From contig CM028379.1 in assembly GCA_013146195.2 (NCBI GenBank), positions 63,867,631 through 63,931,630 of the forward strand: a stretch of 64,000 nt of DNA, given 5' to 3'. Within the stretch, counting starts at the first letter, position 1, and each line of letters starts with the position of its first letter. This stretch comes from Codonopsis lanceolata (lineage: Eukaryota > Streptophyta > Magnoliopsida > Asterales > Campanulaceae). The notes beneath the pieces are model-generated. The model saw nothing but the letters and a program-made list of their open reading frames with translations. It was not told the DNA's origin and did no database searches. Below are positions 42,858-54,475 of this stretch, piece by piece. The position numbers and the translations under genes are program-made.

Positions 42858-43314
42858 TGTGGCAAAAATATCAGTCATACCGGGGTGCCGAAAGTCGTTG
42901 AAATCCGTGAGTGTTCGTTGACCGAATTGATGATGAATTCGCCGTCTTGGTAATGGAATCGTCGTTTGGGTCGGATATCTGGCTGTATGTAGGTGTCTGC
43001 AAAATGAGCACCGTGAGTGGTGGGGGATGTCCCCCAAAACCCTCCGGCGTGAGAATCAGTACAGTATCAACAATATAGGAGGACGCGTAGCCCCCGTGTG
43101 TGGAGTGAGAACTGTAAAGAAGAGAGAGCGTATGAGTCCGCCTCTACTATGAGATAGTAGGTTTATTTATACCGAGGGCTAGGGTTTACTTGTCATGCAT
43201 GGGCCAGGCCCATGGTGTTTAGTAGTCCTGTAATGAATAGGGGGCTGGTGCAGTGGAAAGCCCCCTCGCCTACGCGAGGCCCAAAAGCCCTTTTAGGCAA
43301 ATGAAATTTAGGCA
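42858..43314 (-). repeat. 3' LTR of the LARD-like element
   Basis: Aligns throughout with 48136-48576: CGAAAGTCGTTGAAATCCGT, GATGATGAATTCGCCGTCTT, GCAAAATGAGCACCGTGAGT, CATGCATGGGCC and CCCTTTTAGGCAAATGAAAT are shared. Divergence is mostly small indels. Confidence 0.9.
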
Positions 43315-43332
43315 CTTCAGTAGCCCCCTGGT
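43315..43332 (-). other. Candidate polypurine tract
   Basis: Minus strand CCAGGGGGCTACTGAAG directly before the LTR start TGCCTAAATTTC. A GGGGGCTACTG phrase before the 3' LTR is, from memory, common in plant gypsy elements. Confidence 0.5.
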
Positions 43333-43434
43333 CCTTATTCCTTGGGATTTATCTCAAGGGTAAGGAGTATAATTTTCTGTTAAGCATGGCATCTACTCAA
43401 CCGCGAGATACTCGAGCGGGAGGATAAAGTAAAG

Positions 43435-43645
43435 CTCAGCCGCGAATAAACTCGAGCGGGGAGCGTAAATAAATGCCGACCGCGAGATGCTCAAGCGGGA
43501 GGATAATGTAAAGCTCAGCCGCGAGTAGACTCGAGCGGGGAGCGTAAATAAACGTCGACCGCGAGATGCTCAAGCGGGGGGATAATGTAAAGCTCAGCCG
43601 CGAGTAGACTCGAGCGGGGAGCGCAAGCGCATGTAGGCGCTGGGT
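43435..43645. repeat. VNTR array 1: 79-bp unit, ~3 copies
   Basis: Units at 43435, 43514 and 43593 open CTCAGCCGCGA and contain ACTCGAGCGGGGAGCG and GATGCTCAAGCGGG. Confidence 0.92.
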
Positions 43646-44112
43646 ACTACTCAACCGCGAGTAACACTCGAGCGGGAGGACAATATAAAGCTCAACCGTG
43701 GGATGCCCAAACGGGGAGCGTAAGCGCAGGCAGGCGCTGTGTACTACTCAACCGCGAGTAACACTCGAGCAGGAGGACAATGTAAAGCTCAACCGTGGGA
43801 AGCCCAAACGGGGAGCGTAAGCGCAGTAGGCGCTGTACTACTCAACCGCGAGTAACAATCGGCGGGAGGACAATGTAAAGCTCAACCGTGGGAAGCCCAA
43901 ACGGGGAGCGTAAGCGCAGGTAGGCGCGGTGTACTACTCAACCGCGAGTAACACTCGAGCGGGAGGACAATGTAAAGCTCAACCGTGGGAAGCCCAAACG
44001 GGGAGCGTAAGCGCAGGTAGGCGCGGTGTACTACTCAACCGCGAGTAACACTCGAGCGGGAGGACAATGTAAAGCTCAACCGTGGGAAGCCCAAACGGGG
44101 AGCGTGAGATAA
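43645..44112. repeat. VNTR array 2: ~96-bp unit, 5 copies
   Basis: Units at 43645, 43742, 43836, 43932 and 44029 open TACTACTCAACCGCGAGTAA and contain CTCAACCGTGGGA and GCCCAAACGGGGAGCG. The text is related to array 1, so the longer unit probably arose from it. Confidence 0.93.
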
Positions 44113-44159
44113 AGCTCGACCGCGAGATGCTCGAGCGGAAAGGTAATGTACCTCAACGT

Positions 44160-45760
44160 AGTGAGGGTCTTCAAGAATCCGAGCAACCATACCATAAGGC
44201 TCGGGGTGAGGCGCGAGCATAGCGTGCACGGGCACGATAACAATAACATGAAGCTCGGGCTGGGGCACGAGCATGACGCGTGCGAGCACGATAGTAATAC
44301 ACATGAGCTCTGGCCGAGGCGCGAGCATGATGCACGGCACGAGAATAATAACATGGAGCTCGGGCTGTGACTCGAGCGTGGCGTGTACGGGTACGATAAT
44401 GATAATCTAGAGCTCGGGCTGGACCGCGAGCATAGCGTGCACGGGCACGATAATGATAATATAAGCCTCGGCCGGACGCGAGCATGCGCGCACGCACGAT
44501 AATGATAATCAAGGCTCGGGCGGGCATGGCGTGCACGGGCACAATAATGATAACAAGAGGCTCGGACTGAGGCGCGAGCATGGCGTGCACGAGCACGAGA
44601 ATAATGACATGGAAACTCGCCACTCTAGGCACGAGCATGACGATGCACGCACGGTAGTAATAACATGAGCCTGGGCGCTGAGCATAGCGTCGCACGATAA
44701 TGATAACAAGAGGCTCGGGCTGAGGCGCGAGCATGGCGTGCACGGGCACGAGAATAATAACATGAAGCTCGGGGCTGTGGCGCGAGCATGGCGTGCATGG
44801 GCACGATAATGATAATCTAGAGCTCGGGCTGGGTCGCGAGCATAGCGTGCACGGGCACGATAATGATAATCAAGCTTCGGGCAGGTCACAAGCATAGCGC
44901 ACGCACGATAGTAATGATCCGGCTCGAGCCGTAGCGCGAAAGTATAGCGCGCACGGCACGATAATGATAATCGAAACTCGGGGGCGCGAGCATAGCGTGC
45001 GCACATGCACGATAGTAATAACATGAGGCTCGGGCTGAGGCGCGAGCATGGCGTGCACGGGCACGAGAATAATAACATGAAGCTCGAGCTGTGACTCGAG
45101 CGTGGCGTGTACAGGCACGATAATGATAATCTAGAGCTCGGGCTGGACCGCGAGCATAGCGTGCACGGGCACGATAATGATAATATAATCTGAAGCTCGG
45201 GCTGGGCCGCGAGCATGGCGTGCACGAGCACGAGAATAATGACATGGAAACTCGGGCTGTAGCACGAGCGTAGCGTGCACGGGCACGATAATGATAATAT
45301 GAAGCTCGGGCTGGGGCGCGAGCATGACGTGCACGGGCACGATAGTAATAATATGAGGCTCGGGCTGAGGCGCGAGCGTAGCGTGCACGGGCACGATAGT
45401 GATGATCTGGAGCTCGGGTGTAGCACGAGCGTAGCGTGCACGGGCACAATAGTAATGATCTGAAGCTCGAGCTGTAGCGCGAGCATAGCGTGCACGGGCA
45501 CGATAATGATAATTCAAACTCGAAGTGGCCGGGTCGAGCATGCACGGCACGACGATAATGAATGAAGCTTCCTGGCGCGAGCAGCGCGGCACGGCACGAT
45601 AGTAATAATATGAGGCTCTGCCGAGCGCGATAACGCACGGGCACGATAGTATTATGCAAGAGGCTCGGCCGCGGCGCGAGCATACGCGCACCATGACGGC
45701 ACAATAATGATAACAAGAGGCTCGGGCTGAGGCGCGAGAATGGCGTGAGCACCTGTAAAG
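44160..45760. repeat. VNTR array 3: ~55-bp unit, ~29 copies
   Basis: Units of GCTCGGGCTG, then GCGCGAGCATAGCGTGCACG and GGCACGATAATGATAAT repeat for 1.6 kb with small indels. Strand-specific stop scarcity creates long false frames. This is a satellite-like block within the retrotransposon. Confidence 0.95.
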
Positions 45761-48135
45761 CCGAGCACGAATCGACTAAGTGTTGTTCTGGCCAAGGCTT
45801 TGAGTGGGCAAGGCCCCTATCGCCTTGGGCGAGCTTCCAGAAGATTGCCTAGCGGGCAGGGCCCAACTCTGAACGGCGACTAGCAACCGGGCATGGCCTT
45901 TCTCCGATGTGGGGACATCGAATCGGTTGTTAGTATATCAACTAGGTGTAGAGATATACGACTAACGTGTGCTGCGGTCACTATAGGAACCCGAGGTAGT
46001 TAGCCGCTATCTTGTGGGCGGGGCCCCTACCGCCTCGGGCATCCAAGTACGTGAACCGGCATGGCCCCCTCCTCCACCGGGAGAATTAGTTCACTAATAC
46101 TCGGCATGAGGAAGGTTGACCGGGCAGGGCCCTATCTGCTCGCCAGGCGAGCAGATTTTGTCAAGCAATCCGAAAGCAATTTGTATAAACAAATTAACAA
46201 TTTGGATGGACAAATATGAAAGAACTTGCCTGCTAGTGCATTAGGCCGTCCGAATAGTTGTAAAGATATCTCAGGCTTTTTGTTTTGGCGAGCCCCCCTC
46301 GCCTCCGATCGTAAGTGTTTACCTTGAGGTCGGGAAGTAATTATGTTCATTGTAGTTTCCCTTCGAGGAAGTGGGTTGGCACCAGAGTGTGCTAAGGCGC
46401 CGCGAGCGGAATCAACTCTAACGAGGAGGGTGTCATGGTTCTCGCAGTTACCAAGGCTTAGTTGACTTGGTTTGAGTACCTGAAAGTTTAGTGCATTATT
46501 TGCGAAGCAAACATAGTCCCCTTTTAAATAAAATTGGGGTATGTATTATGCATTTAATCTTAGGATGATAAGATGTTGTATATGCTAGTGATTTATGTAA
46601 ATGACAATACATAAATGTTGTTATTATCATGATTGAGGAAAATAACATCAATAGCGTGACATGCAATCAAATCATGATCTGTATAGATAATTCACGCGCG
46701 AATTTAGGTGTAGCGGTGAATAAAACAGTTTCATTATCATTTGTCATGCTCGAGCAAATAAAATATGGTGCAATTAGCTCCATTGATATGTGAAATTTAA
46801 TAAGTAAGTGAGTATGCACTTTCTTTTTTCACGCGCGGCCAGGGATTAGTAAAATCGTAAGGCGCATAAAGGTGGTGTCATACATATGGTCGCAGATGCA
46901 AAATATGTTTAATTGCATGCATTGGTGTAGTATAGTGTGACATGCATCAACACGGTGGACAATTTAATGTAAACATGACATAGTTATGAGCATCAATGTA
47001 TTATAATTACTCTGATTTATGTCGCATAATAATTGTCACATTTGAATTTCATGCATTAATCACCAATTAATAATAATTTTAATCGGTACATCATGTCAAG
47101 TCGGCATGTCATTTGTATTAATCGCATGACAATTTATTTGATTATAGCTATCTTGTGTAGCGTCGAGTTATAATCGTCAATTATTAATTTATCACAATTA
47201 ATAATCGCAATGAAAATTAATTACATGCATATTCATGTAAGCTATAGTGTCTCATGTTAATTTAGAGCAATAAATTAATCATGTGAATTATTTATAAACT
47301 TTAATTTATGCTTCGTTAACTAATTAATTGTTAACAATATAAAAAACGAGGTCATATGAGCAAATTATGCAAACATGGAGGGTAAAAATGGGAAGAGTCC
47401 ACTGAAATAGTAGGGAACCGGCTCAAGTAGTGTACGAACCGATGCGGAAGAGAGTCGAGCCGGGTCAAGTGGTCTTGTGGCGTGATATGGGCCGTTCGAT
47501 TGAACCATTGACCATTCATTAAGTTTATTGGTAGAGTGTAACGGTAGTTAACTCAAATGGAGGGGCCGAGTGAAGATGATGAAGCAGTGGAGCCAGTGGA
47601 GAATGGCGTCGGTGAAGGGCAAAATAAATTTGGAGGGATGACGTCATGGATGAATGCAATCGCGCGTTTCGTCAGAAAGCGAGCCAGGAGGCGTGAGAAT
47701 GGCGTCAACCAACCGAGAGAGGCTTCGGGTGGCGCGTTTAGGCGCGTTAATACTCGATGAACTCGATTTTTCGGGCTCAATTCGCCTTGTTGAGGCAGTC
47801 TTGGTTGTGATGCGATAATGATAATTTCTCGAATGGTGCGATATAGCGGGGCGGAGATCCGCCGGCGCGTTCTTTGACCACCGCCTTCGGCGATTTGTAG
47901 TGGCGTGGAAGAGCGTGGCTTCTCCGATGGGGAGTTTCTTGCGCCGAATACTAAATGCAGTCAAGGTGCATCCAACGGTGTCCTCACCTTGCTACTCGAT
48001 TTTGTTTTCTTTGATTATCTTGTGCGGACGGTGTCTAATGTTTTGTTCAACTTTGTTCAAACTATGAGCGAACTCCGCCGTATTAACTGTTGGAGTTAAA
48101 TCGCTAGAGTCGATTTCGACAAGCGGAACCAAGCG
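45761..48135 (-). other. LARD-like interior without a recognisable gene
   Basis: 45761-46500 is GC-rich with recurring GGGCA(A/G)GGCCC and GGCATGGCC phrases. 46500-47380 is AT-rich with none. 47400-48135 lies just inside the 5' LTR on the minus strand and holds a basic, Ser/Arg-rich open frame (47964-47644, starting MTAFSIRRKKLP) in the place where gag would start. It matches no gag motif that I know. The stretch directly inside the LTR (minus strand CGCTTGGTTCCGCTTGTCGA) is where the PBS should be, but I cannot assign a tRNA. Confidence 0.5.
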
Positions 48136-48576
48136 TGTGGCAAAATATCACCATACCGGGGGTGCGAAAGTCGTTGAAATCCGTGAGTGTTCGTTGGCCA
48201 GAATTGATGATGAATTCGCCGTCTTGGTAATGGAATCGAAATCGTTTGGGCCTGGATATCCGGCTGTATGTAGGTGTTCGCAAAATGAGCACCGTGAGTG
48301 GTGGGGATGTCCCCAAAACCCTCCTGGCGTGAGAATCGATATCAACAATATAGGAGGGCCAGCGTAGCCCCTTGTGGAGTGAAGCGTAAAGAAGAGAGAG
48401 CGTATGAGAGTACGCCTCTTATGAGATAGTAGGGTTTATTTATCTGAGGGGCTAAGGTTTACTTGTCATGCATGGGCCGGGCCCATGGTGTTTAGTAGTC
48501 TGTAATGAATAGAGGGTGCGGTGGAAAGCCCCCTTGCTGAGCCCAAAAGCCCTTTTAGGCAAATGAAATTTAGGCA
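48136..48576 (-). repeat. 5' LTR of the LARD-like element
   Basis: Direct-repeat partner of 42858-43314, 441 bp. Confidence 0.9.
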
Positions 48577-48906
48577 CTTTAGATAATTACCACAAGTTTA
48601 AGTCAATCCATTATATTATGCCTAATTTAATAAGTTTCAGAATTTTTCCCCAAAAATTAAAACTCCATCCACCACGTCAAGGTCCTCAATCCCCAAAATC
48701 CTCAAATAAATTCAAATTACCGCCAACAACGCCGCTTCCAAAGAAAATTCCCAAATCAGTAACCTAAAACCTCAAATCTCTCTCTTCAGTTCCTTGCCTC
48801 TATCGCCTCTTTCTCCCATATCTTCTCTTCTCCTCTCCCATTCATTCCCTTGTACCACAATCACACACATTCACATACACAAGCAGTCTCACGCACGAGG
48901 AGGAGG

Positions 48907-49068
48907 ATGAGTTCGATGTGTTCGGTGCGGGATCCTCAAATGGTATTTGGTTCGGATATCTTGATGATGATATTGAGCTATCTGGACGCACACAACATGG
49001 CACTATCGCTCCTTATCTCCCGTGGTTGGCATGGAATCGCTTCCAGCGATGCTGTCTGGTCTCGTAAG
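48907..49068 (+). pseudogene. First exon of an F-box protein gene, rest missing
   Basis: An ATG at 48907 opens MSSMCSVRDPQMVFG, then SDILMMILSYLDAHNMALSL, LISRGWHGIASSDAVWSRK. The spacing is that of an F-box (D-x-L-x-x-IL-x-x-LD-x-x-x-x-A-x-x-x-VSR-x-W-x-x-x-A-x-x-D-x-x-W), close to At3g12350-type F-box proteins from memory, which act in SCF ubiquitin ligases. A GT donor follows (at 49069, or GTAAGG at 49064). The C-rich leader before it (about 48780-48900) looks like a genuine 5' UTR. No following exon (expected to start C-E-x-L-W) was found to 51.4 kb. It is either captured by the CACTA element or the stump of a host gene. Confidence 0.7.
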
Positions 49069-51399
49069 GTTTACATTTCTCTCTCAATCTTTTGATCTGT
49101 TACTGTTCGCTTATTTATGCCCATCAAGTGTTTGATATATTGTCCCTTAGATTTGATTTTCTATTTGCATTTGCTTTGGGTTTGTTAATTATTGTTGTTC
49201 CTTCTCTTTAACCAACATTAGTGGTTTTAAATTGACCCATTATGTAATGAACTTGATTGGACTCTTGCACAATATAATTAGCACCTCACTTGTCTACTTT
49301 GGTCTTGGATATAATGAACTTGATTGCCAAAAATAACTGCTTGGTTTTATATGGAAACTTAGTGTTCACTGTGATTGAATGATAGAGCTATTGTGATGGG
49401 GCCTTTTATCACAGCAACCAAGGCAGCCTTTTATTGTCATATGTGGGCGCTGATATGCCTTTGACATCATAAAATTGGTTCCATAAAGTAATAACAAGCA
49501 ATGTTTAAGTACAAGGCTCAATTGCAAGGTTATTATGTGAAGAATGAATGGCTAAAAAGGATTTTTATTTTATTATTTTTTTGGGGCAATTGATTAGAAG
49601 CCAAAAACCTGAGGACATTGCCTTGTTTCTAACCCCGATAGTTTAATACTGCGAAATGTGGTAAAGTACTATCCGCGATCAGTGTAGCAATGACAGTACT
49701 ACTGCCAAAAGGTTCAAGCCCATTGGTAATCAACTATCTCGGTATCAAACTCTTAGTAGGTTCAAACACTACCAATGTTGAATTTGATTATCAAAGGTTT
49801 TGGTTAGATCACAAATGAAAAAAAAAAAAGTGTGTCATATTATCATATATTACCTTAAAGTATTGGGCCTCATATACTTCTCATCTACCCAATAGTGTAA
49901 TCATTTTGACTTTAAGCCAAACATGTTAACCCTGCCCCGTTTCTAGGAATTTGATGAATCTGGTACAAACTATGATATTCATGGGCTCATGGCAGGACTA
50001 ACTATGACTACAAGTCTTGCCACCAAATAGAAGATAAGGCTAGAATTGTTGTCAAATATTTTATATTAGACTGCATCAGCCATCAGTTGGGGAGTGGCTT
50101 TGGTGGGTGTGTTATTATTGATCTCTTAAGTGACAAACAATTCTATTTGATCTTAATTAGTTGAAGTTGTGACTTGGTAAGCCAAATTAGTTCTTGAGTC
50201 CAATAAATATATTGGACTACCTGGTTGAAAATAGGCTGGGTAGAAAAACATCAATAAATAAGTTTCACTCATCTATTATGTGGTTGAAAATAGTCCAATA
50301 AATAATTTTTTGATTAGTTATCTAATAATGTTTTCACTCATCTATTATGTGGTTTGGGAGTTGGTTTTGTTGCATTTTGCATTGGCAGTTTGCATTGGCT
50401 GCTTGTTGATGTGGTAATTTTTTAGTCTGTTTTTACATAAGTGTTTATTCCCTTTATTTTATTTAGCTAAATCTAACTTACGGTGAAATCTTGTCTGTAA
50501 ACTTTGAGAGTGGAATCTCTGTTCTTACAAACATGTAATCTGATGAAACAGTACCAGTTTAAAACTCAGTAAAGTCTATTGTTTTCTTATCATATTTTGA
50601 TCAAAGTAAACTTAGACGTCTTAGTTTGTCAAGTCAAATCAAGAATGATGGGAGATCTGACTTACAAAGGTACAATTATTGATATCCTTCCACCAGATTC
50701 TCATCTCTCTTTCTCCCTCCCACACACGCGCATGACCCCCTACACACAAGCTCGAAGCACGTTCTAATGCGCTTATTCCACTGTATACTTGTGTTGATCT
50801 CAGTCTATTGCCATCTTGTGGTCTAAGCCAATTTAACATGCATGTTACCTGACCTCTTGCTTTCTACAAGGGCTTTATTCCAAATTTCGGACGGCTGGGA
50901 TCATAGAAAATGATAATGTTTCTAACCTTGGAGCAAGTGTATAATGTTACAAACTTTGACTTTTATTCTTGTTCCATTTTTTTGCTTAATTGTATGGGTG
51001 GTTGTAGTAGTGGGGGAACTTATTTTGCTTATGGTTTCATTTTTGTTTCTTTGACAGGTTTGGTTTCATACACAGATTGATTCCCAACCTTCACACATTA
51101 GAAGACTGTTGTAGGAAAATACCAACTTGTCATCTGCTTATCAAGAGGCGACATGTGTAGTGGTACACTAAGAAGTTTTGAAAATTTTATATTTAGTCAT
51201 AGTGATGCCCATGTTCTCTTATACAATGACATCTTCTCTTTTTCAATTAATGTAGAATGAATGTGGATGTCAAGTAAATTGTTAAAATGTGTATTGTTGT
51301 TGAGACTATCTATTTGGGTACCAATTATAGTTGTGTATTTATTAAATTTTAATTATTTTTATAATTTTTTTGAAAATATTTTCTTATTTTACCAAAGAA
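49069..51399. other. Intron-like, gene-free DNA after the F-box exon
   Basis: T-rich sequence with unique texture resembling plant intron DNA rather than transposon repeats. Only short frames without family features are seen. A TTTGACAG acceptor-like site at 51051-51058 is followed by a frame (FGFIHRLIPNLHT) that does not fit an F-box second exon. Confidence 0.45.
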
Positions 51400-51742
51400 T
51401 TTGGTATGGAATATTGCCCTCGGTAAAATAATTATTACCAAGGGATTTACGGAGGAAATCAATGTACAATTGAATACTTTTTTATCTAAAGGAAAATTAT
51501 TCCTAGCTTATTAATACTGAATTGTAAATTACCAATTAAGGGCGTATTCATTGGAAATTTCCTTGATAAATTGCTTAGGAATCCGAATTCCTCGACAAAA
51601 TCACCGAGGCACTAATTACCGAGGAAATCTAAGAAGATTGCCAATGATTTGTTTTCCTTGCTAAACACATTTTACCAAGGAATTCTTTAAAATTGCCAAG
51701 GAAACCGGTCCATATATGGCAATGATGGGTTTTTTCGTAATG
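51400..51742 (-). repeat. CACTA right terminal and subterminal repeats
   Basis: Read on the minus strand: CATTACGAAAAAACCC, then GGTTTCCTTGGCAATTTT, GAATTCCTTGGTAAA, ATTTCCTCGGTAATTA and similar motifs, mirroring 40912-41505. Confidence 0.75.
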
Positions 51743-52429
51743 AGAACTTGTTTACCTATGGGACTTTGAAGCTTCTTTTGAAACACGGCCGTCCATTGTC
51801 CTTGTCCAAGTCGAAAAATCCAGATTAAGTAGATTCCATGGTGCGCCATCGTCGATTTCCATGAGACATGTAAGCATCGTCGATCTTTAATCGATTGTTG
51901 CAAGACTGAATTGTGTTGCATGTTTCCCTTATTGCACTCCAAAAATTTCCCATTGAATTTCAACTTAAGAAAAATTGTGACCTTTTATATGTGAGGGTCT
52001 GGCTCTGAGTTTAATCTAGAGACATGCTGAATAGATTGATTGTTCGCTGAGGAAAGATCCAAGTCTCGCTTTGCTTGGGGCGGAGTTGTCTTTTGGCAAG
52101 TGGCGCGCATAATTGTCTCCGAAACGAGTTGCATTTAAAACTCTATAAATTAATATTTTTAGGACCATCAAAAATGATTGATTTACCAAGGTACTAATTC
52201 ATTGATAAATAATTAATTATTAATTTATACATTAATTAATACTATATTAATTTAGATGTCTTAAGAAAAACCTAATATATTTGGGATTGCGATTTTCAAT
52301 CTATAATAATAAAAGAATTCTATTACAACTATAATCAATTTACTTGAACTTCTCTAATTATATTTTAAATTTGAGATGCATATAAAAACTATAAACAAGA
52401 ACAATATTAGGTCTTATGTAAGACTATAT
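51743..52429. other. Gene-free flank
   Basis: No gene seen; a minus-strand frame across 51661-51963 has no recognisable features and starts inside the CACTA end. Confidence 0.45.
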
Positions 52430-52608
52430 TTAGTCAAAATAGGCTAACGGAGTGGACCAACCCACAAAAATGACAGACTTAAACTACTTTGGTCCAACCC
52501 AATCCACCTTGGGTTGCGCGGCGGGGCGGACCAATTCACCCAAAATGTTGGAACTAACTATGCTAATAAATGGTGGATTTTAGAGAGAAAAAAAGAAGAG
52601 AAATACGC

Positions 52609-52611
<3 letters not shown>

Positions 52612-52640
<29 letters not shown>
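52612..52640. repeat. (GA)n microsatellite
   Basis: About 29 bp of GA dinucleotides. Confidence 0.95.
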
Positions 52641-52644
<4 letters not shown>

Positions 52645-52871
52645 ACGAGAAGCTCATGAAATGGTGCAAAGGAGAGGCGGGTGTCTCAATTACAAAAATG
52701 AAAGAAAATAGGAAATTTCAGACTTGTCTGTACAATTTCCAGATTGTGTACGTGATTCGAGGATATATTACACATCTTCTGCTGGATGAAGAAGATGAGA
52801 GGCAAGGAGTCAACTGAGAAGATTCTTTCCTTCTCCCATCAATCTGCTCACGATAGAAGTTACACATCTAT

Positions 52872-52876
<5 letters not shown>

Positions 52877-52959
<83 letters not shown>
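52877..52959. repeat. (AT)n microsatellite
   Basis: About 83 bp of AT dinucleotides. Confidence 0.97.
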
Positions 52960-52960
<1 letters not shown>

Positions 52961-54475
52961 TAGATGTTGTGTTCGTGCTTATGGCACGACGGTCGTATGA
53001 GACGATGTCAGTATTCAAAATAACTAATTTAAAATGAACACCTTTCAGTAATCAATTAAAACAATATGATCATCCAACAGTGGAAAAAAAATAGAAGTTA
53101 GTTTTGTAAATTTTTTTTTGGGAAACATGCATGGGCGGTACCCTACTATATTTTACTAATAGAAATAAAATTACAAAATTGAGGGGGACATCCAACCTTG
53201 TTCTTATAGGAGGAAGGACGGAGGAGTCTGATCTCGAAAATGAAATACTAACAACAAATAAAAACTAAGAAATTTGAATATAAGGTAAACCTTGGGCATC
53301 CATAATGATATCTCTGTGAATTGAGCGAGGGAGATCTTATAAAGAAAAAAAATGACATACATACCCGTGTCTCTAGCAAGATTAGCAAAACCAACAATCA
53401 AATATTGTTAAAAAAAAAAGAAATTTGACATGTAGAAACAATATTGTATTTTTTTTTTCTCAATAACGACAACTTAAACTTCTTCTGGAAGCTTTTGTTT
53501 CACAACAATGACTGGGTTTGAAACGCGAGATGCAATAACTTTGACTAGTATTTACATTTAACCAAAAAACTATACTCTGCTACTATATGTCATTTAGCTA
53601 TTAGGTGTACAGAAGTTATTTGTAAAGTTTAAACATAAGGGAAAGACAAAGTAGAAAATCAAGAAAATGATATTTACTAAACACAGAAAATTAAACAAAC
53701 AAAAGAGAAGAAGAAACTTATTTTGAGTTTGAGGAATCGTAAGTCAAAGTTTTCAAATCAACTATTACTATATCATTATTTTACTTTCTTCCTTTCTTCA
53801 ACCCCTTGGTTCCAGCACCCCCACTTCATTAACTTCTTTCTTATTCATTTTTTTTTGCCATTATCGTCCCTTTGAATTCTTCTTTGCGTACGTTTCTCCT
53901 CAATGCTACCTAAGGCCTCATTATCTTTCCCTTCTATTTACTGGCCAATTGCAATTAAGAGATAATTTAAATTGAAGGGAATACATAATCAACAAAATAA
54001 ATAAACTGAATTAAAGGAACAAAAGAATAAAGGAAATTACTTACCGTTAATGATTTACAGATATCTCCTATATTATTACCAAAATTCACGAAATCTAGCA
54101 ATATCTCTTGAATGTATTAAAGAAACTAATATAGGAAGACAAATGTCATAATTAATTAGGGAACCAATTAGGGCGATAATAAGAGTTAATCCTGGTCAGT
54201 AGTTAACTTTTTAGAAGATTTAATCCTGATCATTAGTTATGTTTGCTAAAAATGAATCCTGACCAGTAGTTAACTACTAAGCTTTATTATAATATAGATA
54301 TATTAAATATGTATGAACTGGCGGACCAACCCTTATTTCAACCCGCGACCCGTGCGAGTCTAACCCGAAATGCCCACCTTCTAGCGGGGTCGTAATTTTA
54401 AAACCCAACCCACATTTTTAAAACAGTGGGGCGGACCAACCCAACGGGTTTGACCTATTTTGACAGCTCTAACCG

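Larger units (their letters stand above)
42858..48576 (-). mobile_element. Non-autonomous LTR retrotransposon with VNTR arrays (LARD-like)
   Basis: Direct repeats of about 450 bp (42858-43314 and 48136-48576), both TG...CA ended, bracket 4.8 kb without gag or pol. On the minus strand the sequence before the 43314 LTR reads CCAGGGGGCTACTGAAG, a plausible PPT, so 48136-48576 is the 5' LTR. TAGATAAT occurs 2 bp outside the left LTR (42848-42855) and 3 bp outside the right (48580-48587), probably the target duplication with edge changes. Three tandem arrays fill 43435-45760, next to the PPT. Confidence 0.8.
40912..51742. mobile_element. CACTA (En/Spm)-type element, 10.8 kb, nested with an LTR element
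   Basis: The left end starts CACTACGAAAAAACTCGGGA and the right end read on the minus strand starts CATTACGAAAAAACCCATCA. Both ends have dense subterminal repeats of CCAAGGAA or CCGAGGAA (40912-41500 and 51400-51742), the layout of CACTA transposons. The 3-bp flanks (CGT and AGA) do not match, so the ends may have been altered or belong to two copies. No TnpA or TnpD transposase is seen. The interior holds an LTR element (42858-48576) and an F-box exon. Confidence 0.6.
52430..54475. mobile_element. hAT-like remnant (weak)
   Basis: The left end TAGTCAAAATAGGC...GTGGACCAACCCAC and the right end on the minus strand TAGAGCTGTCAAAATAGGTC...GGGTTGGTCCGCCCCAC share GTCAAAATAGG and nearby GGACC/GGTCC-CAACCC text. 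The opening TAG(A/G)GCTGTCAAAA is, from memory, typical of plant hAT elements. The interior has SSRs and AT-rich DNA, and no transposase. Ends pair poorly, so this is tentative. Confidence 0.4.

Noticed and set aside
44509..45501. 330-residue open frame on the minus strand, with other long frames at 44171-45752
   Set aside because: It is a read-through of the 55-bp VNTR; the translation is a repeated PVHAMLAPQPEL-like phrase, present in several frames at once.
43435..45760. Regular repeats considered as a CRISPR array
   Set aside because: Units are contiguous tandem repeats without unique spacers, in a plant nuclear context and inside an LTR element.
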